This document shows positions 40,301 to 47,490 of a stretch of DNA of 64,000 bases, one piece after another. The notes under the pieces were generated by a model. It was not told the origin of the DNA and did not search any database. It saw only the letters and a program-made list of their open reading frames with translations. Position 1 is the stretch's first letter; each line of letters opens with the position of its first letter. Origin of the DNA: Micrasema longulum (taxonomy: Eukaryota > Arthropoda > Insecta > Trichoptera > Brachycentridae); NCBI GenBank assembly GCA_022494885.1, contig JAGVSM010001691.1:1-64000 (forward strand), in the 5' to 3' direction. A program made the position numbers and the translations under genes.

Positions 40301-41200
40301 TTGAATAAAATAAAATAAAATAAAATAAAACAACCAAAATCAAATGAATGAATCATGTTGTGAACCCCACTCTACCCCAACTCAATTGTCATTTTCTGAT
40401 AGAGAGTTATTAAAAATTCGTTGAAAATGGCCCAAAATATTAAATAAAATAATTTTTTTGATGAATGAGTTTATTTTTAAGTAATCAAAATTATTATTAG
40501 TGAAAAACAACGTCATAAATAGGTATTGAAAACCACACCAGGATCCGTTTTAAAGGTCTTGTGGACTCTTTTCATATCCGCACATTGCACAAACTTTTTT
40601 TTGACAGCAGTTAATTTTCTACGCTAAAACCACGCCAAGCTTCGTCATTTTTGATTAGGATTGGTGAATAAATGCAATATTTTGTATACTTTTCCCACAT
40701 TCACTTACGAAGTCCCTTTGTTTTGTTAGCCGCAACATTATGATTTTTTTTCATTATAAAGCAATCGATTCTCGAAGATTTAAGTTGCATTTCGGGAGAA
40801 GGGAGATGATTTTTTTTGCCTGTTTTCACAGAATTCCGTGAGAGTTGGCAACTCTAGGTATGCAGAATGTGGTGAACAAACTGCAGTTAAAATGTAACCG
40901 ATTTTGTGAATCGTCGAATTGATCAATAACTCTTTTGAAAATGTATTTGAATACGGTGTTTAAATATGAAATATTTTTCAGACGACGTCGTACAGTCCCG
41001 GTTCGTGTGATCCGTACCACTGTGGGCTCAGCCTCTGCCAGGGCCGTCAGCAGGGGCGCGGTCCCAGGCCCCCCTGCCGAGTGGAGACCTCCGCTACACC
41101 TTTCTTCGTGGCCGTCAGATTTGGCCCCCCGGCTCCCAAGCCCAACCCAGAGGCTAACATCGGGATGTGCCTGAAGTTCGAGCAAGTGCCATGCGCGTGA
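16227..41200 (+). CDS. CUB-domain secreted-type protein gene (9 exons seen, 5' end missing)
   Basis: Exons: 16227-16376, 19592-19749, 24650-24755, 28478-28633, 29400-29570, 31162-31314, 31403-31494, 34552-34737, 40982-41200. All have AG acceptors and GT donors (mostly GTAAG), and junction phases agree throughout, giving 2 bases plus 463 codons including TGA. The predicted protein has a six-Cys clip-like segment, a complete CUB domain (opening with TCGNE, including ILSGGSS and LCGTNSGQH, ending WEIRVTQI), a linker with [17 protein letters not shown] and IAYEPC, a Gly-rich insert, and a second CUB-like part ending [11 protein letters not shown]. These motifs fit arthropod CUB proteins of unknown function; I infer extracellular location from the family and the many cysteines. 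No signal-peptide exon was found: the first exon seen starts in phase 1, so at least one exon lies upstream. Introns are full of transposon debris. Certain as a gene, moderate on family, function unknown. Confidence 0.88.
16436..16570 (-). mobile_element. SINE family 3 copy
   Basis: Minus strand: GGGTTGTGGTTCTGTGGCTA (box A region), CTCGGACTCACGGGCC (anticodon arm), GGTTCTAATCCCACTC (box B), then TACAACTCGTTGAAAATGGC and a Phe-less AT tail. Four other copies share head and body. It lies 60 bases after the donor of the first visible CUB exon. Confidence 0.82.
17485..17655 (+). mobile_element. SINE family 1 copy, 5' truncated
   Basis: It starts within the anticodon arm (GACGGAAGGTTCCGGGTTCG), keeps box B and the whole body, and ends in (AAT)7-like repeats and A-rich sequence at 17610-17650. 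Head up to about 35 bases is missing. Confidence 0.8.
18394..18568 (+). mobile_element. SINE family 1, near-full copy
   Basis: The head GGCCTCCGTGGTGTAGTGGT (box A-like) and GGTTCCGGGTTCGATTCC (box B) follow the tRNA plan, most like a valine tRNA with CAC at the anticodon position. The body has TGTGATTTTTCTCAAGCCTG and the end GGCCTCCTGGCCTGTTGTGG, then poly(A). Transcribed by RNA polymerase III in active families. It is a SINE and not a tRNA gene because the same body follows the head in other copies. Confidence 0.88.
18970..19225 (+). mobile_element. MITE family A, partial copy
   Basis: Contains AATAAAGGTTTCAGCTCTTT, ATGGATGTCCAAACATAGCC, TACATAGTGTGTAAAGTGGC and CAATGACAGGTCATAAGCC. Situated in the CUB intron before exon 2. 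Confidence 0.72.
19592..19749 (+). CDS. CUB gene exon: first half of CUB domain 1
   Basis: The acceptor CCAG ends at 19591 and the donor GTAAGA starts at 19750. The split codon with the previous exon gives Phe, producing CCVFTATCGNE at the join. Content includes the first CUB cysteine, FVSPEFPS (the beta-turn region where CUB domains have a conserved P-x-Y/F-P), the second cysteine and the [10 protein letters not shown] strand. It exits in phase 0. Confidence 0.88.
19800..21850. other. CUB intron, no recognisable feature
   Basis: AT-rich intron between exons 2 and 3. The stretch 20360-20560 is less AT-rich (CGTCACCTTTGTTTGTCGTT, CGTCCGACTAACTGAGCAGG) but has no open frame or repeat partner here. 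Confidence 0.5.
21855..22075 (+). mobile_element. MITE family A, partial copy
   Basis: Contains CACCCGCATAAATGAAGGTT, TATAGATGTTCAAATATGGG, AAAGTGGCCACTTAAACCAG and TAAGCTCTGTAGATGCCTAG. This sub-type (TAGATGCCTAGACTTCTATA) also occurs at 34.97 and 48.87 kb. Confidence 0.75.
22250..22445 (+). mobile_element. MITE family A, deleted copy
   Basis: GTTGATGTTCGTGAAATGAA and ACCTTTATAAATAAAGGTGAG come from the left half in inverted order, followed by the right end GAGTTGAATCCAGTCCTTGT ... AAAAATTTGAACAAACTCAA. The middle is gone. Confidence 0.6.
23429..23682. mobile_element. MITE with CCCCGATTA ends
   Basis: CCTGGGCCCCGATTATAATG at the left and CATTGTAATCGGGGCCCTGG at the right are inverted. Both flank an interior with AATGTATGCATATTCTGC. 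Related partial ends are at 48598-48730 (AGGGGCTCGTATTACAAAGG) and 52300-52345 (CATCATAATCGAGGCCCTGA). Confidence 0.75.
24000..24295 (-). pseudogene. LINE reverse-transcriptase C-terminal fragment
   Basis: Minus-strand reading gives [20 protein letters not shown], then [20 protein letters not shown], resembling the G-H-V-x-R-M-P/S-x-E-R-L ... G-R-P block after the reverse transcriptase domain in LINEs. GC content is far above the flanking intron. Disabled by stops in the neighbouring part. Confidence 0.6.
24650..24755 (+). CDS. CUB gene exon: second half of CUB domain 1
   Basis: The acceptor GTGTAG ends at 24649 and the donor GTAAGT starts at 24756. The correct frame enters in phase 0 and gives a peptide with [16 protein letters not shown] and LCGTNSGQH, matching the CUB core (C-x-D-x-L/F ... 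G...LCG...). A 64-codon open frame starting at 24582 is in a different frame and is a shadow. It exits with one base (phase 1). Confidence 0.88.
25298..25446 (-). mobile_element. SINE family 3 copy
   Basis: Minus strand head CGGATTGTGGTCCCGTGGCT and GGTTCGAACCTCG-like box B region (GAGGCGCGAGGCTCGAACCT). Body TTGTAAATAACTCACTATTG and GGGGGCATTTTTCATCG are seen on the + strand. In the CUB intron between exons 3 and 4. Confidence 0.82.
25660..25960 (-). pseudogene. LINE C-terminal fragment (RGRPRKTWHDQ type)
   Basis: DNA closely matches the fragment at 45845-46150: shared blocks include CCATCACGCC, AGAGAGAATTGAACGCCA-like, CATCTTCTCATGCACG and CCAACGCAG. On the minus strand this corresponds to the C-terminal end of a LINE ORF. 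More decayed than the 45.9 and 63.2 kb copies. Confidence 0.6.
26451..26780 (+). pseudogene. degenerate mariner-family transposase, N-terminal part
   Basis: From 26598 the frame reads [20 protein letters not shown], then [14 protein letters not shown], which is the N-terminal helix-turn-helix region of mariner transposases (typically a Glu-Gln-Arg ... Lys-Phe-Cys motif). A stop follows at 26700, and a shift of frame then continues with [14 protein letters not shown], the next mariner block. About 145 bases upstream, TTAGGTTGGTAGTACAGTC at 26452 resembles a mariner inverted-repeat end. The catalytic part is missing; sequence after about 26780 belongs to another repeat. Non-functional. Confidence 0.78.
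26845..27050 (+). repeat. repeat shared with 13.9 kb (coding-like)
   Basis: GGCGAACTTATTGCTAAAAG, TTCCAGCCAACCAAAAAACA, AGAAGAGTTGGTCAAAAATT, ACTAAAAAACGAAAATATTC and CAGCTGTTTTATAATGGAAA. The frame reading [20 protein letters not shown] is open. Lies just after the mariner remnant but is a separate family. Confidence 0.6.
27785..28230 (-). pseudogene. LINE 3' end
   Basis: On the minus strand, [20 protein letters not shown] then [20 protein letters not shown] (about 28115-27965) is the C-terminal part of a non-LTR reverse transcriptase protein (H-x-P-F-x-L/V-P-x-C-R-T ... R-x-x-x-L-x-N-x-L-P). The downstream part ends in a TTTATTTATTTAAAATTAAAA-type tail at 27775-27800 on the + strand. A stop interrupts the frame. 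Lies in an intron of the CUB gene, antisense. Confidence 0.8.
28478..28633 (+). CDS. CUB gene exon: end of CUB 1 and linker
   Basis: The acceptor TTTACAG ends at 28477 and the donor GTTCGT starts at 28634; the donor is weaker than the others. The exon supplies the last CUB strands ([18 protein letters not shown]) and the conserved linker [14 protein letters not shown]. Length 156 bases with phase 1 on both sides. No stop in the chosen frame. Confidence 0.86.
28795..28923 (-). mobile_element. SINE family 3 copy, head shortened
   Basis: + strand blocks GGGGGTGCTTTTCAACGAGT, TGGGGTAGAGTGGGGTTCGA and CCTCTGATCCATGAGTCCGC are those of family 3. The 5' end of the head stops early at the GGGACCATT junction. 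Confidence 0.8.
29056..29294. mobile_element. short MITE with ~38-bp TIRs
   Basis: ATAATTAAGTTGATAAATAT ... CGCCAGTATGTCC at the left matches the reverse of the right end GAACATACTGGCGTTTGATA ... TCAACTCAATTAT with about three differences. 239 bp, no coding. It lies in the CUB intron 105 bases before exon 5. Confidence 0.82.
29400..29570 (+). CDS. CUB gene exon: inter-CUB conserved block
   Basis: The acceptor TTAAAG ends at 29399 and the donor GTAAGT starts at 29571. It encodes [20 protein letters not shown], then a paired-Cys block including [16 protein letters not shown] and SFRIGP. In this family these blocks open the second CUB-like half. Phase 1 on both sides, so the exon can be skipped without a frameshift. 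Confidence 0.88.
30256..31012 (-). pseudogene. degenerate hAT transposase with element ends
   Basis: On the minus strand, LQEELIEF-like text (about 30780-30690) then [20 protein letters not shown] and [23 protein letters not shown] (30650-30480) match the C-terminal dimerisation region of hAT transposases (ZBED/Charlie-like pattern S-T/Q-x-x-C-x-x-G-F-S ... L-R-x-x-L). The left edge has TTTCCAACC...GACCAGGGACCGC (from 30271) and the right edge CACGGACCTCTGATTGGAAACC (to about 31005), which are near-inverted and typical of hAT ends. Several stops and large deletion; no N-terminal zinc finger. It lies in the intron before the Gly-rich exon. Confidence 0.8.
31162..31314 (+). CDS. CUB gene exon: Gly-rich insert
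   Basis: The acceptor TTTTTACAG ends at 31161 and the donor GTATGA starts at 31315. The first half encodes a glycine-, phenylalanine- and proline-rich low-complexity stretch ([14 protein letters not shown] repeats); the rest is ordinary sequence ending EVQDSGD. Phase 1 on both sides and 153 bases long, so it is a symmetrical cassette. A second AG 7 bases downstream (31168) would shift the frame and bring a less plausible peptide. The exon lies just downstream of a degenerate hAT element. Confidence 0.82.
31403..31494 (+). CDS. CUB gene exon: acidic segment
   Basis: The acceptor TTTTACAG ends at 31402 and the donor GTAAGT starts at 31495. It encodes about 30 residues rich in Asp ([19 protein letters not shown]). 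It enters in phase 1 and leaves in phase 0. Only 88 bases of intron separate it from the Gly-rich exon, the smallest intron seen in the gene. Confidence 0.84.
32240..32440 (+). mobile_element. SINE family 1 copy
   Basis: Same tRNA-like head and body as the copy at 18394, with one change in box B (GGTTTCGGGTTCGATTCC) and an AAAATAAAAAA-type tail. It lies directly beside a degraded MITE family B copy (32435-32672), in the CUB intron before exon 8. Confidence 0.86.
32441..32672 (-). mobile_element. MITE family B, shortened copy
   Basis: GTTCAGCCCTATGGGAAATT at the left and CTGAACATCCTCATTAG at the right; inner TGAATGACGTCACAAGTTCT. The SINE family 1 copy ends at its left edge. Confidence 0.65.
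33397..34496. repeat. cluster of TGCAGAAAACAGCCAG motifs in both directions
   Basis: Direct copies near 33401, 33615, 33988, 34067 and 34159; inverted copies near 34377 and 34459. Several share a longer context GAATTGAACGTAGTTATGCA before the motif or its inverse after it. Two frames on opposite strands over 33788-34097 are by-products. In the intron just before CUB exon 8. Confidence 0.6.
34552..34737 (+). CDS. CUB gene exon: second CUB-like half, aromatic-rich
   Basis: The acceptor TTTTCAG ends at 34551 and the donor GTAAGT starts at 34738. 62 codons, phase 0 on both sides. It encodes a Tyr/Ser/Gly-rich stretch ([26 protein letters not shown]) then [17 protein letters not shown], whose C-x-D-x-I/V pattern resembles the middle of a CUB domain. 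GC content is well above the flanking intron. Confidence 0.88.
34812..35345 (-). mobile_element. MITE family B, interrupted by MITE A
   Basis: 34812-34969 has TTCAGTGGTGCGGAAAATTT and AATTATGCGGCGAAGTTTCT; after the MITE A insertion it resumes at 35308 with AAATGAACTACTTAGATACG TCACAG and fades. The rest of the element is not recognisable. Confidence 0.6.
34970..35307 (+). mobile_element. MITE family A inserted in MITE family B
   Basis: Left end ATTTTGAGTTTGTCCAAATT TTTGTATAC; middle CAGGCGTTGCCTAGTATGCA, AGTGGCCACTTAAACTAGCC; right TCTCGGTTGTAATATGTTAA. Flanked on both sides by family B sequence that would be continuous without it (AAAATGAACTA before, AAAATGAACTACTTAGATAC after; the AAAATGAACT repeat may be the target duplication). 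Confidence 0.75.
35754..35970 (+). mobile_element. SINE family 1 copy, long A tail
   Basis: Head and box B identical to the 18394 copy apart from CCCCGTGG for CTCCGTGG near the start; a 2-base TC insertion in the body; then a tail of (A)n-TGT-(A)n over 35925-35970. Long, only slightly interrupted A-runs suggest a young insertion. Same strand as the CUB gene. Confidence 0.86.
36713..37165 (+). pseudogene. L2/CR1-type LINE 3' end
   Basis: Ninety-four codons remain open (36726-37010): [20 protein letters not shown], then [29 protein letters not shown] and KLKTHLFF. This is the C-terminus of a LINE reverse transcriptase protein. The 3' tail ends GGCGCTATATAAGTTATCC followed by ATAATAATAATAA, the usual short-repeat end of such elements. 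It lies in the long last intron of the CUB gene, same strand. Confidence 0.88.
37985..38060. repeat. GT/GA-rich simple repeat
   Basis: GGGGAGGGGATATCAAGGTG, then GTGTGTATGCGAGAGGGTGA and GGGTGTGTGTGTGAGGGTGA. Purine-rich strand asymmetry against AT-rich surroundings. Confidence 0.6.
38285..38470 (-). repeat. repeat with hammerhead-like core
   Basis: 38285-38395 shares TTGACTTTGTGGTCAAAC, then TACTTACCGACTTTTCTAT with 7845-7957. Only this copy continues with a CTGATGA / GAAAC core on the minus strand (38397-38438). May be the end of a Penelope-like or other retroelement; see the finding. Confidence 0.45.
40303..40332. repeat. (AAAAT)n microsatellite
   Basis: Five to six AAAAT units after TTTTTGAATA. 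Likely the tail of an older retroelement; SINE family 3 follows at 40355. Confidence 0.75.
40355..40450 (+). mobile_element. SINE family 3, 5' truncated
   Basis: It starts at AACCCCACTCTACCCCAACT (just after box B) and runs through TCGTTGAAAATGGCCCAAAA. It directly follows an (AAAAT)n microsatellite at 40305-40330, which is the tail of another retroelement. Confidence 0.7.
40982..41200 (+). CDS. CUB gene terminal exon
   Basis: The acceptor ATTTTTCAG ends at 40981. 72 codons plus TGA at 41198-41200. It encodes [11 protein letters not shown], then [17 protein letters not shown] and [14 protein letters not shown], which look like the final strands of a CUB domain. GC-rich against the flanks. 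A 79-codon open frame over the same bases in another frame, and one on the opposite strand, are shadows. ATTAAA occurs a few bases after the stop and AATAAA only near 41876, so the poly(A) site is unclear. Confidence 0.88.
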   Translation, partial: TTSYSPGSCDPYHCGLSLCQGRQQGRGPRPPCRVETSATPFFVAVRFGPPAPKPNPEANIGMCLKFEQVPCA

Positions 41201-41384
41201 AAAAAACGTTTATTAAAAAAATGTATTTGGTATTACGCTACAGCTACAAATTGGTCAGTCATCAGAAAAGTATGTTTTTAAATATGAATCTGGCAAATCG
41301 AAATATTAATTAATTTTATGAATCCAACAGCAAAAAAATTTTTTTTTTTAACAATTCAAAATAGTATTCATCTTAATTTTTTCT

Positions 41385-41690
41385 TCTTGGTCGTTTGCTC
41401 TTAACAGTGTAGTCGTGGTCACGTTGGCAGGAGGGAAGCACGTCGTTAGGATCTGCCTCCATCCGCTTCTGTCCTTATCGTTTTTGGAGACTTACTAAAA
41501 AGCTATCCCATTCGCTTCCGGCGCCAAGTCTGTCCTATTTTGAAGGAAATCTTTTGCGAGATCAAGTTCCCTCTACTACTCGTCTTTGTACCACCAATTT
41601 TTCCATGTTGTCTGTTCGCCTCGTGTGGCCAAAGTACCCGAGAACACAGATTTGCACAGTGGAAGAAAGACGCTGTTCAATATACAATTA
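41385..41690 (-). pseudogene. LINE C-terminal fragment downstream of CUB gene
   Basis: Minus-strand reading gives CVLGYFGHTRRTDNMEKLVV, then QRRVVEGT, a shifted RLGAGSEWDSFL-like part and DVLPSCQRDHDYTVKSKRPR. G-H-x-x-R-R-x-D-x-M-E-K-L-V-V-Q is the well-known region after LINE reverse transcriptase. It begins about 190 bases after the CUB gene stop and is antisense to it, so it may be part of the gene's 3' UTR or flank. Confidence 0.72.
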
Positions 41691-43655
41691 TCAGATTATA
41701 GAAAAATTAATCCAATAGGCTAGCTTTATCATAATATTATGATCATAAATATATCTGAGTCCAGGCGGATAATTAATACGTGTGTAAACGAGAGTTTTTC
41801 AGACTAGACTCGAGGAACTCAAGTAAAAATTAGTTCAACTCATAGTGTAGTGGTTGTACTTCAGTACTAATCAAACAATAAAAATGAAAAGTACTTTGTG
41901 GATGATAAAAGACACTATTATTCATCTATTATAAAGATTATTTATTTGCTTGACTTGATGATAGAAGTCACTAAATTATCCTAGAAAAAATAGCGTTTCT
42001 GAAAAAGACAAATGTACACTTATGTACAATATTTTTTTTAGGGACCATCGAACTCATCCTATCTAATTGAATTATTTGTTGTTGAATTTATAAAACTATT
42101 TTTGAAATTGCGTTGTGCTCAAAATTTCGAGGACGCACGTAGGTTATAACAGAGGCCTGGTGGCAGTTTGTGGACGCCATATCTTTCAACCGGGGATTGC
42201 AATGATGACGCTATTCTGTCTTTACCAACTTTTTACATCGCTGCATAATTATAACCAGATTTGAATTGTTTGTTGTTTGAGATAAAGATCATGCCTGATT
42301 ATCAGATGTCTTTTTTCTTCCTATTCAACGAGTAGATCGCAAATAACATTTTTAAACATTGCACTAGTTAAATATTGCACAAATTTTTAATTATTTTTAT
42401 TTAAAATATTATCATCAGTTAATACAATCAGTTTTTTTGTAGTGTATACTAGCAGTTGGTAAAAAAATGATAAATCGTAATTTTCCATATAAATAAGTTT
42501 TAATTTATAATCGAATGTATCTACTTGTCTTCTTTTAATATTTTTAAGAGCTTTATCAATTATTTTGCTCCATAAAAAAACAAAGATTTAATTCTTTACA
42601 TTAAACAAATATTTTATTGTGTTTTTAAATATTTTGATTATGATATACAAAATCTTAATTTATTTCCTGTTAGTAAAATACTTTGTTACATAGATATTAG
42701 TTCATGCATTTATTTTTTTTATTTAACTTATACTCTTGTATTTAACGCTTCTTTAATTTATTTGTATATAGATACTTATTTTAATTATTAAGGTGTTAAT
42801 TTGTTTTATTGTTAGTTGTTTGTGACTGTAAAATAGTCGTATATCATGGATTTAAGAATATTGGGATGTATGTTTATTATTTTTTAATCATGTCAAATTT
42901 TTCATTTATATTAAAATAATAAGCACCGCCAGAAAAATGAGTAGCCTCATTCGGGCAATGTTTATTGTTTTGTTCCTTTTATTCTTTCATTCATGATAAC
43001 ATTATAATTGTGGGCATTGTATTTTTATAAATAATCTTTAAAAAATCTGGTATGATGATGTATTTATTCAATTAAAAAGTTTATCATTTTATATATTTGT
43101 TTTAATTTAAAACCACAAATAACGAGTAAATTTAGAAATGGGGACTTGAATGTAATTAGAAAAAATATTTGCTTTTACTATATGTATATACTATGGAACC
43201 GGATATAGTTTTTATAGACAAAGTACGAGCAATAAATAGTAATCCAAAGAAAAGATAATTAAAGAAAAATGTTGGATGTATTTCTTAATTATTTACAATA
43301 AGCATTATTTCTAATAAATCAGAAATTCAAAGACATGAAAAGAGTTTAAAAATAAATACAAATTTAACATTTGATTGCGGTAAAGATTAAAAAAAATATT
43401 TTTTGTTGAAAAAAAAAGATTTAAATTGAGTAAGGCATAAAAATCAAGTGCACCTGTTAAAATTATGACACTTAAAAATAAAAAACAAACTGCCAATTGA
43501 CGGTTATTATTAACCCCTTCATGCATAGTGACATTATACGATACCCGCTATATACAATTTATTTAATTTATTCCTGTAGTCCTATAATTTTTTGAAGTGT
43601 TATGAATGCATAATATGAATCCTCTAAAACATTTGCTATTTACTGTTTTTTACTA
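41690..43655. other. AT-rich flank downstream of the CUB gene, nothing seen
   Basis: Very AT-rich, with no repeat partners and only short chance frames. It may include the end of the CUB 3' UTR (AATAAA near 41876). Confidence 0.45.
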
Positions 43656-43659
43656 ATTC

Positions 43660-43825
43660 TTTTTCGCACCACAACAGGTTTAGGAGGCCCGATTACAGTA
43701 GTCTATTACACCACATAACACCCAGGATTGATAACAATTACAATACATATATTTCTCGAACGGAAAAGAATCGAACCCGGAACCTTTCGAGCATGAGTCA
43801 AGCGCCTTAGCACCACGGAGGTTGT
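43660..43825 (-). mobile_element. SINE family 1 copy, diverged
   Basis: It retains TCGCACCACAACAGG (tail side) and GAATCGAACCCGGAACCTTT (box B complement) and a CCACGGAGG head end. Many substitutions against the 18 and 35 kb copies, so an older insertion. Outside the CUB gene. Confidence 0.75.
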
Positions 43826-45099
43826 CCAGAGGAGTTGTAAAAATATTGACTATCAAGTTGTTTAATCAATATTTTTAAAGGGAATTATTCTGTTTGACAC
43901 TTGTAAAGGTTTTGTATGTGTTCAGTTTCAGTGGGAATTTATATTAAAAGCACAAAAATCTTTTGTATTTTCGAAGTAAGTGTTTTTATTTTTATTAACT
44001 TAGGATATAAGTGATATGTTTCAAATAAATATTTTAGTAAAATACCTTAACTTATTTGAAAAATAGTCCCATTAACAGTAAGGAGAACTATGCAGATAAT
44101 GGTCGACATTATTAATGATTCTATTGGAGTTTAATCTTTACTTCACGGTGTTATGGCTAGCAGCTCAATTTGTCACTATGATTACCCCTAATCAAATCGA
44201 TTTATAACAGCACATTCAATTGAGTTCTTCAAATTAATAGTGTAGTTAAAGTCCTCGCCCAGAGATGGCAGGCATCGTTTTCGCTCGGTCGGTATAACCG
44301 CGCCTGAAGAAAAACGGGCACATGTGAATGGAAACGCGGACTTGTGACAATTTTGGTTACCTGCTCCGAAATGCAAGATCTCCATCGCAGCGTTTTGCTC
44401 ACCTCATCTCTACGAGACAACGTGTTAAACTATACAAATTATAACCTCCTTAAAGTGCTCAACAAACAATGAATCGAAGCGGACGCCACTGAATATTCGA
44501 AGGTCAGTTTTTATTTCCTTTTTTGACGGGTGATAATTTGTTGTGTGTGGTGAACTGCTGGCAATAAATATTATATTAAATTTTCTATTGAATATAACTA
44601 ATATACGCACCGCTTCGCTAACAGTAGTAATGAATATCATATTACTTATTTTTTATTAAACATAATTAAACAACGAAACAAACGGCTTAAATGTGTCGGT
44701 AATAATTTTCATCATTTATTTATTCAGATAACAAATATAAGTATACTAAATACTATTTTTATATGAATTAAATAAATATATTTACATTAAAGTTTCCCAT
44801 TACGTAAAAGAACAAAACAATTATTGTGTACACATTGAGAAGTGACGTCTTACAATAGTTTTTTTGTTTATTACTTTTTTAATTTTATTTTTATGATAAC
44901 GTGTAAATTACAAAAAAGTGTTTTTAATCAGTGCTACACTAAGAAGAATTATAAATGTAACTTTTCACTTTTATCTTAAATATATTGTATTCCTGACTGC
45001 ACGTTTTATTTTCTCTGTTCATTTTATTAAAGTAAGTATAATGATGTGCTGTAGTTTTTAATTTGGGAATATGGATATTACCACCTGTTTTAGGTCGCG

Positions 45100-45448
45100 T
45101 ACTTCCGTTTTGTTACCTAAAAACACTACTAATTACAGTTCACCCGGATAAACCAATGATAAAGTGTTGTGATCGATTTCCGGATTCCGAGCAGAAGTCA
45201 CCAATTAGAACATGTGACGTCACTAGAGGAGTAATTTCAAAATTACTAAACTTTAAAAAAACATAGCGCTGATAATACAACATACCTTTTGCTTAGTTTG
45301 ATAGTAGTAATTTTTATCAAAATATTTTTTATTATATTTTTCATACATTTTCGAGATGCTTCGCCGTACAATTAAATGCTCTAATTCTAACCGCGTGTAA
45401 AAAAAACATTTTTTAAATCGAATTTCCCGTAGCACCGAACTTCTTCAT
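45100..45448 (+). mobile_element. MITE family B copy
   Basis: Contains CGATTTCCGGATTCCGAGCA, CATGTGACGTCACTAGAGGA, TACATTTTCGAGATGCTTCG, CGTACAATTAAATGCTCTAA and ends TTTCCCGTAGCACCGAACTTCTTCATT. The left end is eroded. Confidence 0.72.
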
Positions 45449-45480
45449 TGGGCCTCCTGTCCTGCTGAGGTGCAAATAAA
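45449..45480 (+). mobile_element. SINE family 1, 3' end fragment
   Basis: Only GGGCCTCCTGTCCTGCTGAGGT followed by GCAAATAAAATA remains, the 3' end of this SINE. It directly abuts the end of a MITE family B copy at 45448, as at 32.4 kb. Confidence 0.5.
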
Positions 45481-45844
45481 ATACAAAATATATGAACAAA
45501 ATATGTAAGCAAACATTTGAAGTACTTTAAACAATAATAATTGCTGTGATTGACTATTCAACAAGTGAACTGTGATATTTATTATTACACTAGAGGCTAT
45601 TTTAATGAGGCTGTCTTTTAAACCACAAACCTGATTTTTCCGCTTTTTATGTTTTACAGTCCAACAAACAAATAATAAAGATCATAAATCACTTTGAAGA
45701 TACTTTAATACATCGTTAGGCAATTTACAAATCATTACACTTTGCGATAGATCAAATTGTATAAAAAAAGTCAATGTGTTTTTATGTAAGCAAAATGTTA
45801 AAAAAACTCCTAATTTTTAAAGATCTTCAAACGGACAACAACAA

Positions 45845-46150
45845 ACAAACCATCACGCCATTTCACTGTAGAGGTAGGCAAAGAGAATAAAACGCCACCT
45901 GTCTGTGCATACAGACCACGCTTCCTCTACATTCATACATCTTCTCATGCACGCACGCCGATTATTCCTACTCTTGATATGTCCATCTTCAAGTATTTGA
46001 TATACTTGATCGTGCCATGTCTTACACGGTCTTCCTCGTTTTCTGCATTCATCAACATTCGCATCGTAGATCCTTTTAGCCGTTCTTTCGCTGTCCATTC
46101 ACCCTACATGTCCAAACCAACGCAGCACCCCTTTCTTGATTCTGTCGATA
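45845..46150 (-). pseudogene. LINE C-terminal fragment (RGRPRKTWHDQ type)
   Basis: An 81-codon minus frame reads MDSERTAKRIYDANVDECRK, then RGRPCKTWHDQVYQIL and later SRNNRRACMRRCMNVEEAW. The G-R-P-x-K-x-W-x-D motif is the usual end of LINE reverse transcriptase ORFs. The frame ends near 45853. Confidence 0.75.
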
Positions 46151-46370
46151 ATGTATGTCTCAGTCTTACAAAGATATTTTTAATAAATGAAATAAAAACC
46201 CAATTATAAAAATAGTAATACATTCAAGTTTCCTTTCAAACATAACTATAATACACGCTTCACGTATAATGATGGTTTGATAGTACCAAAAGTATGTAAT
46301 AAGTATGGAAATAGAACTCAAAAATTCTGATAAAATGTCTATTGCGGTAGTACGGCACATAAAAAATGTA

Positions 46371-46595
46371 TATTTTATATTTGATAAATAATCTATAACA
46401 AATGGCACTATCGGCTAACAGTTTTAGTGAAGATATCTTCTAATTTAACATAAACATTTAATTGACAAAAAATAAAAACGTAATTGCAAAAAACTGCAAT
46501 ATTTTATATTTAATAAATAATCTATAACAAATGGCACTAGCGGCTAATTTTTTCAGTTAAAATGTTTTCTAATTTACTTAAACATTTAATTATCA
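46371..46595. repeat. tandem duplication, 129-bp unit
   Basis: ATATTTTATATTTGATAAAT AATCTATAACAAATGGCACT at 46371 is repeated at 46500 with few changes; similarity continues through TCTAATTTA and AACATTTAATT. Two copies only. Confidence 0.8.
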
Positions 46596-47434
46596 CTTTG
46601 ATATTCACGAAACGGTGTAAGTTATACATTTAACTATTTTTAATGCATAATTTACTCTTGACACTATTAAATTTTAATTTACTAGTAACGTTTTTATCAT
46701 AACTCAAACATTATTTTGAAGGTTTAAATGGATACTGAAGAATAACCTATAATTGAACTGCCATCGTCCGTTAAAAACATTTTATAATTCACATATATTT
46801 CATTCTTGTTTAGCGAATCATTGTTTTTGAAAACTCACATTCATACTGATACTAAGGATTAAAATGTCAATTCGTAATATGATTTATTTTACGACAAATT
46901 AACTTTCAAACCATCGAACAGGACTCAAGTATTATCCTAATCTAACTTCTATGTTATGTACTAGTACACATATTCGTTATCTCCTTTTCACATTATAACA
47001 GGTGCGTATAATACTATCTCACTTGCACTGTCTTAAAGGAAGCAGTTTTATTTGAGAAGTGAGGAAAGAAAGAGTTGAAGAAAGAGTGTTGAGAGACTAA
47101 ATTGCATTTAGGAGAGCTGCAAAATTTTACTGTAATCATAAGTTAAATTTTTCTAAATCTGAAATTTTGAGTTTAGAGACGCAATGAAATTTATGTTTTA
47201 TCTTTAGCCACGCAAGCTCCTGTATTCCGGTAGTATTAATTTTGGTCGATAAAGGTGCAGCTTGCTCGTTGTATAGAATATGATATAAATTGATTAACCC
47301 AAGAAATGCATGGTATTATTATTATTACTATTTTTGTGATATATTTTTGCCTAATAATAATGTAATATAAAACATTACTTTTAATCTCAAAAAAATATGG
47401 TAAGCTGCTAAAAATCGGTTATTGGGAGAGCTCG

Positions 47435-47490
47435 CTCTTGCAATACAGTGCCCTATGCACTATTAGATGCGGTAAGAGAATGATGATGTA
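47435..47490 (+). mobile_element. SINE family 2, 3' end fragment
   Basis: Only TACAGTGCCCTATGCACTAT, TAGATGCGGTAAGAGAATGA and TGATGT remain. The same end is at 8.1 kb and, degraded, at 55505-55553. Confidence 0.6.
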
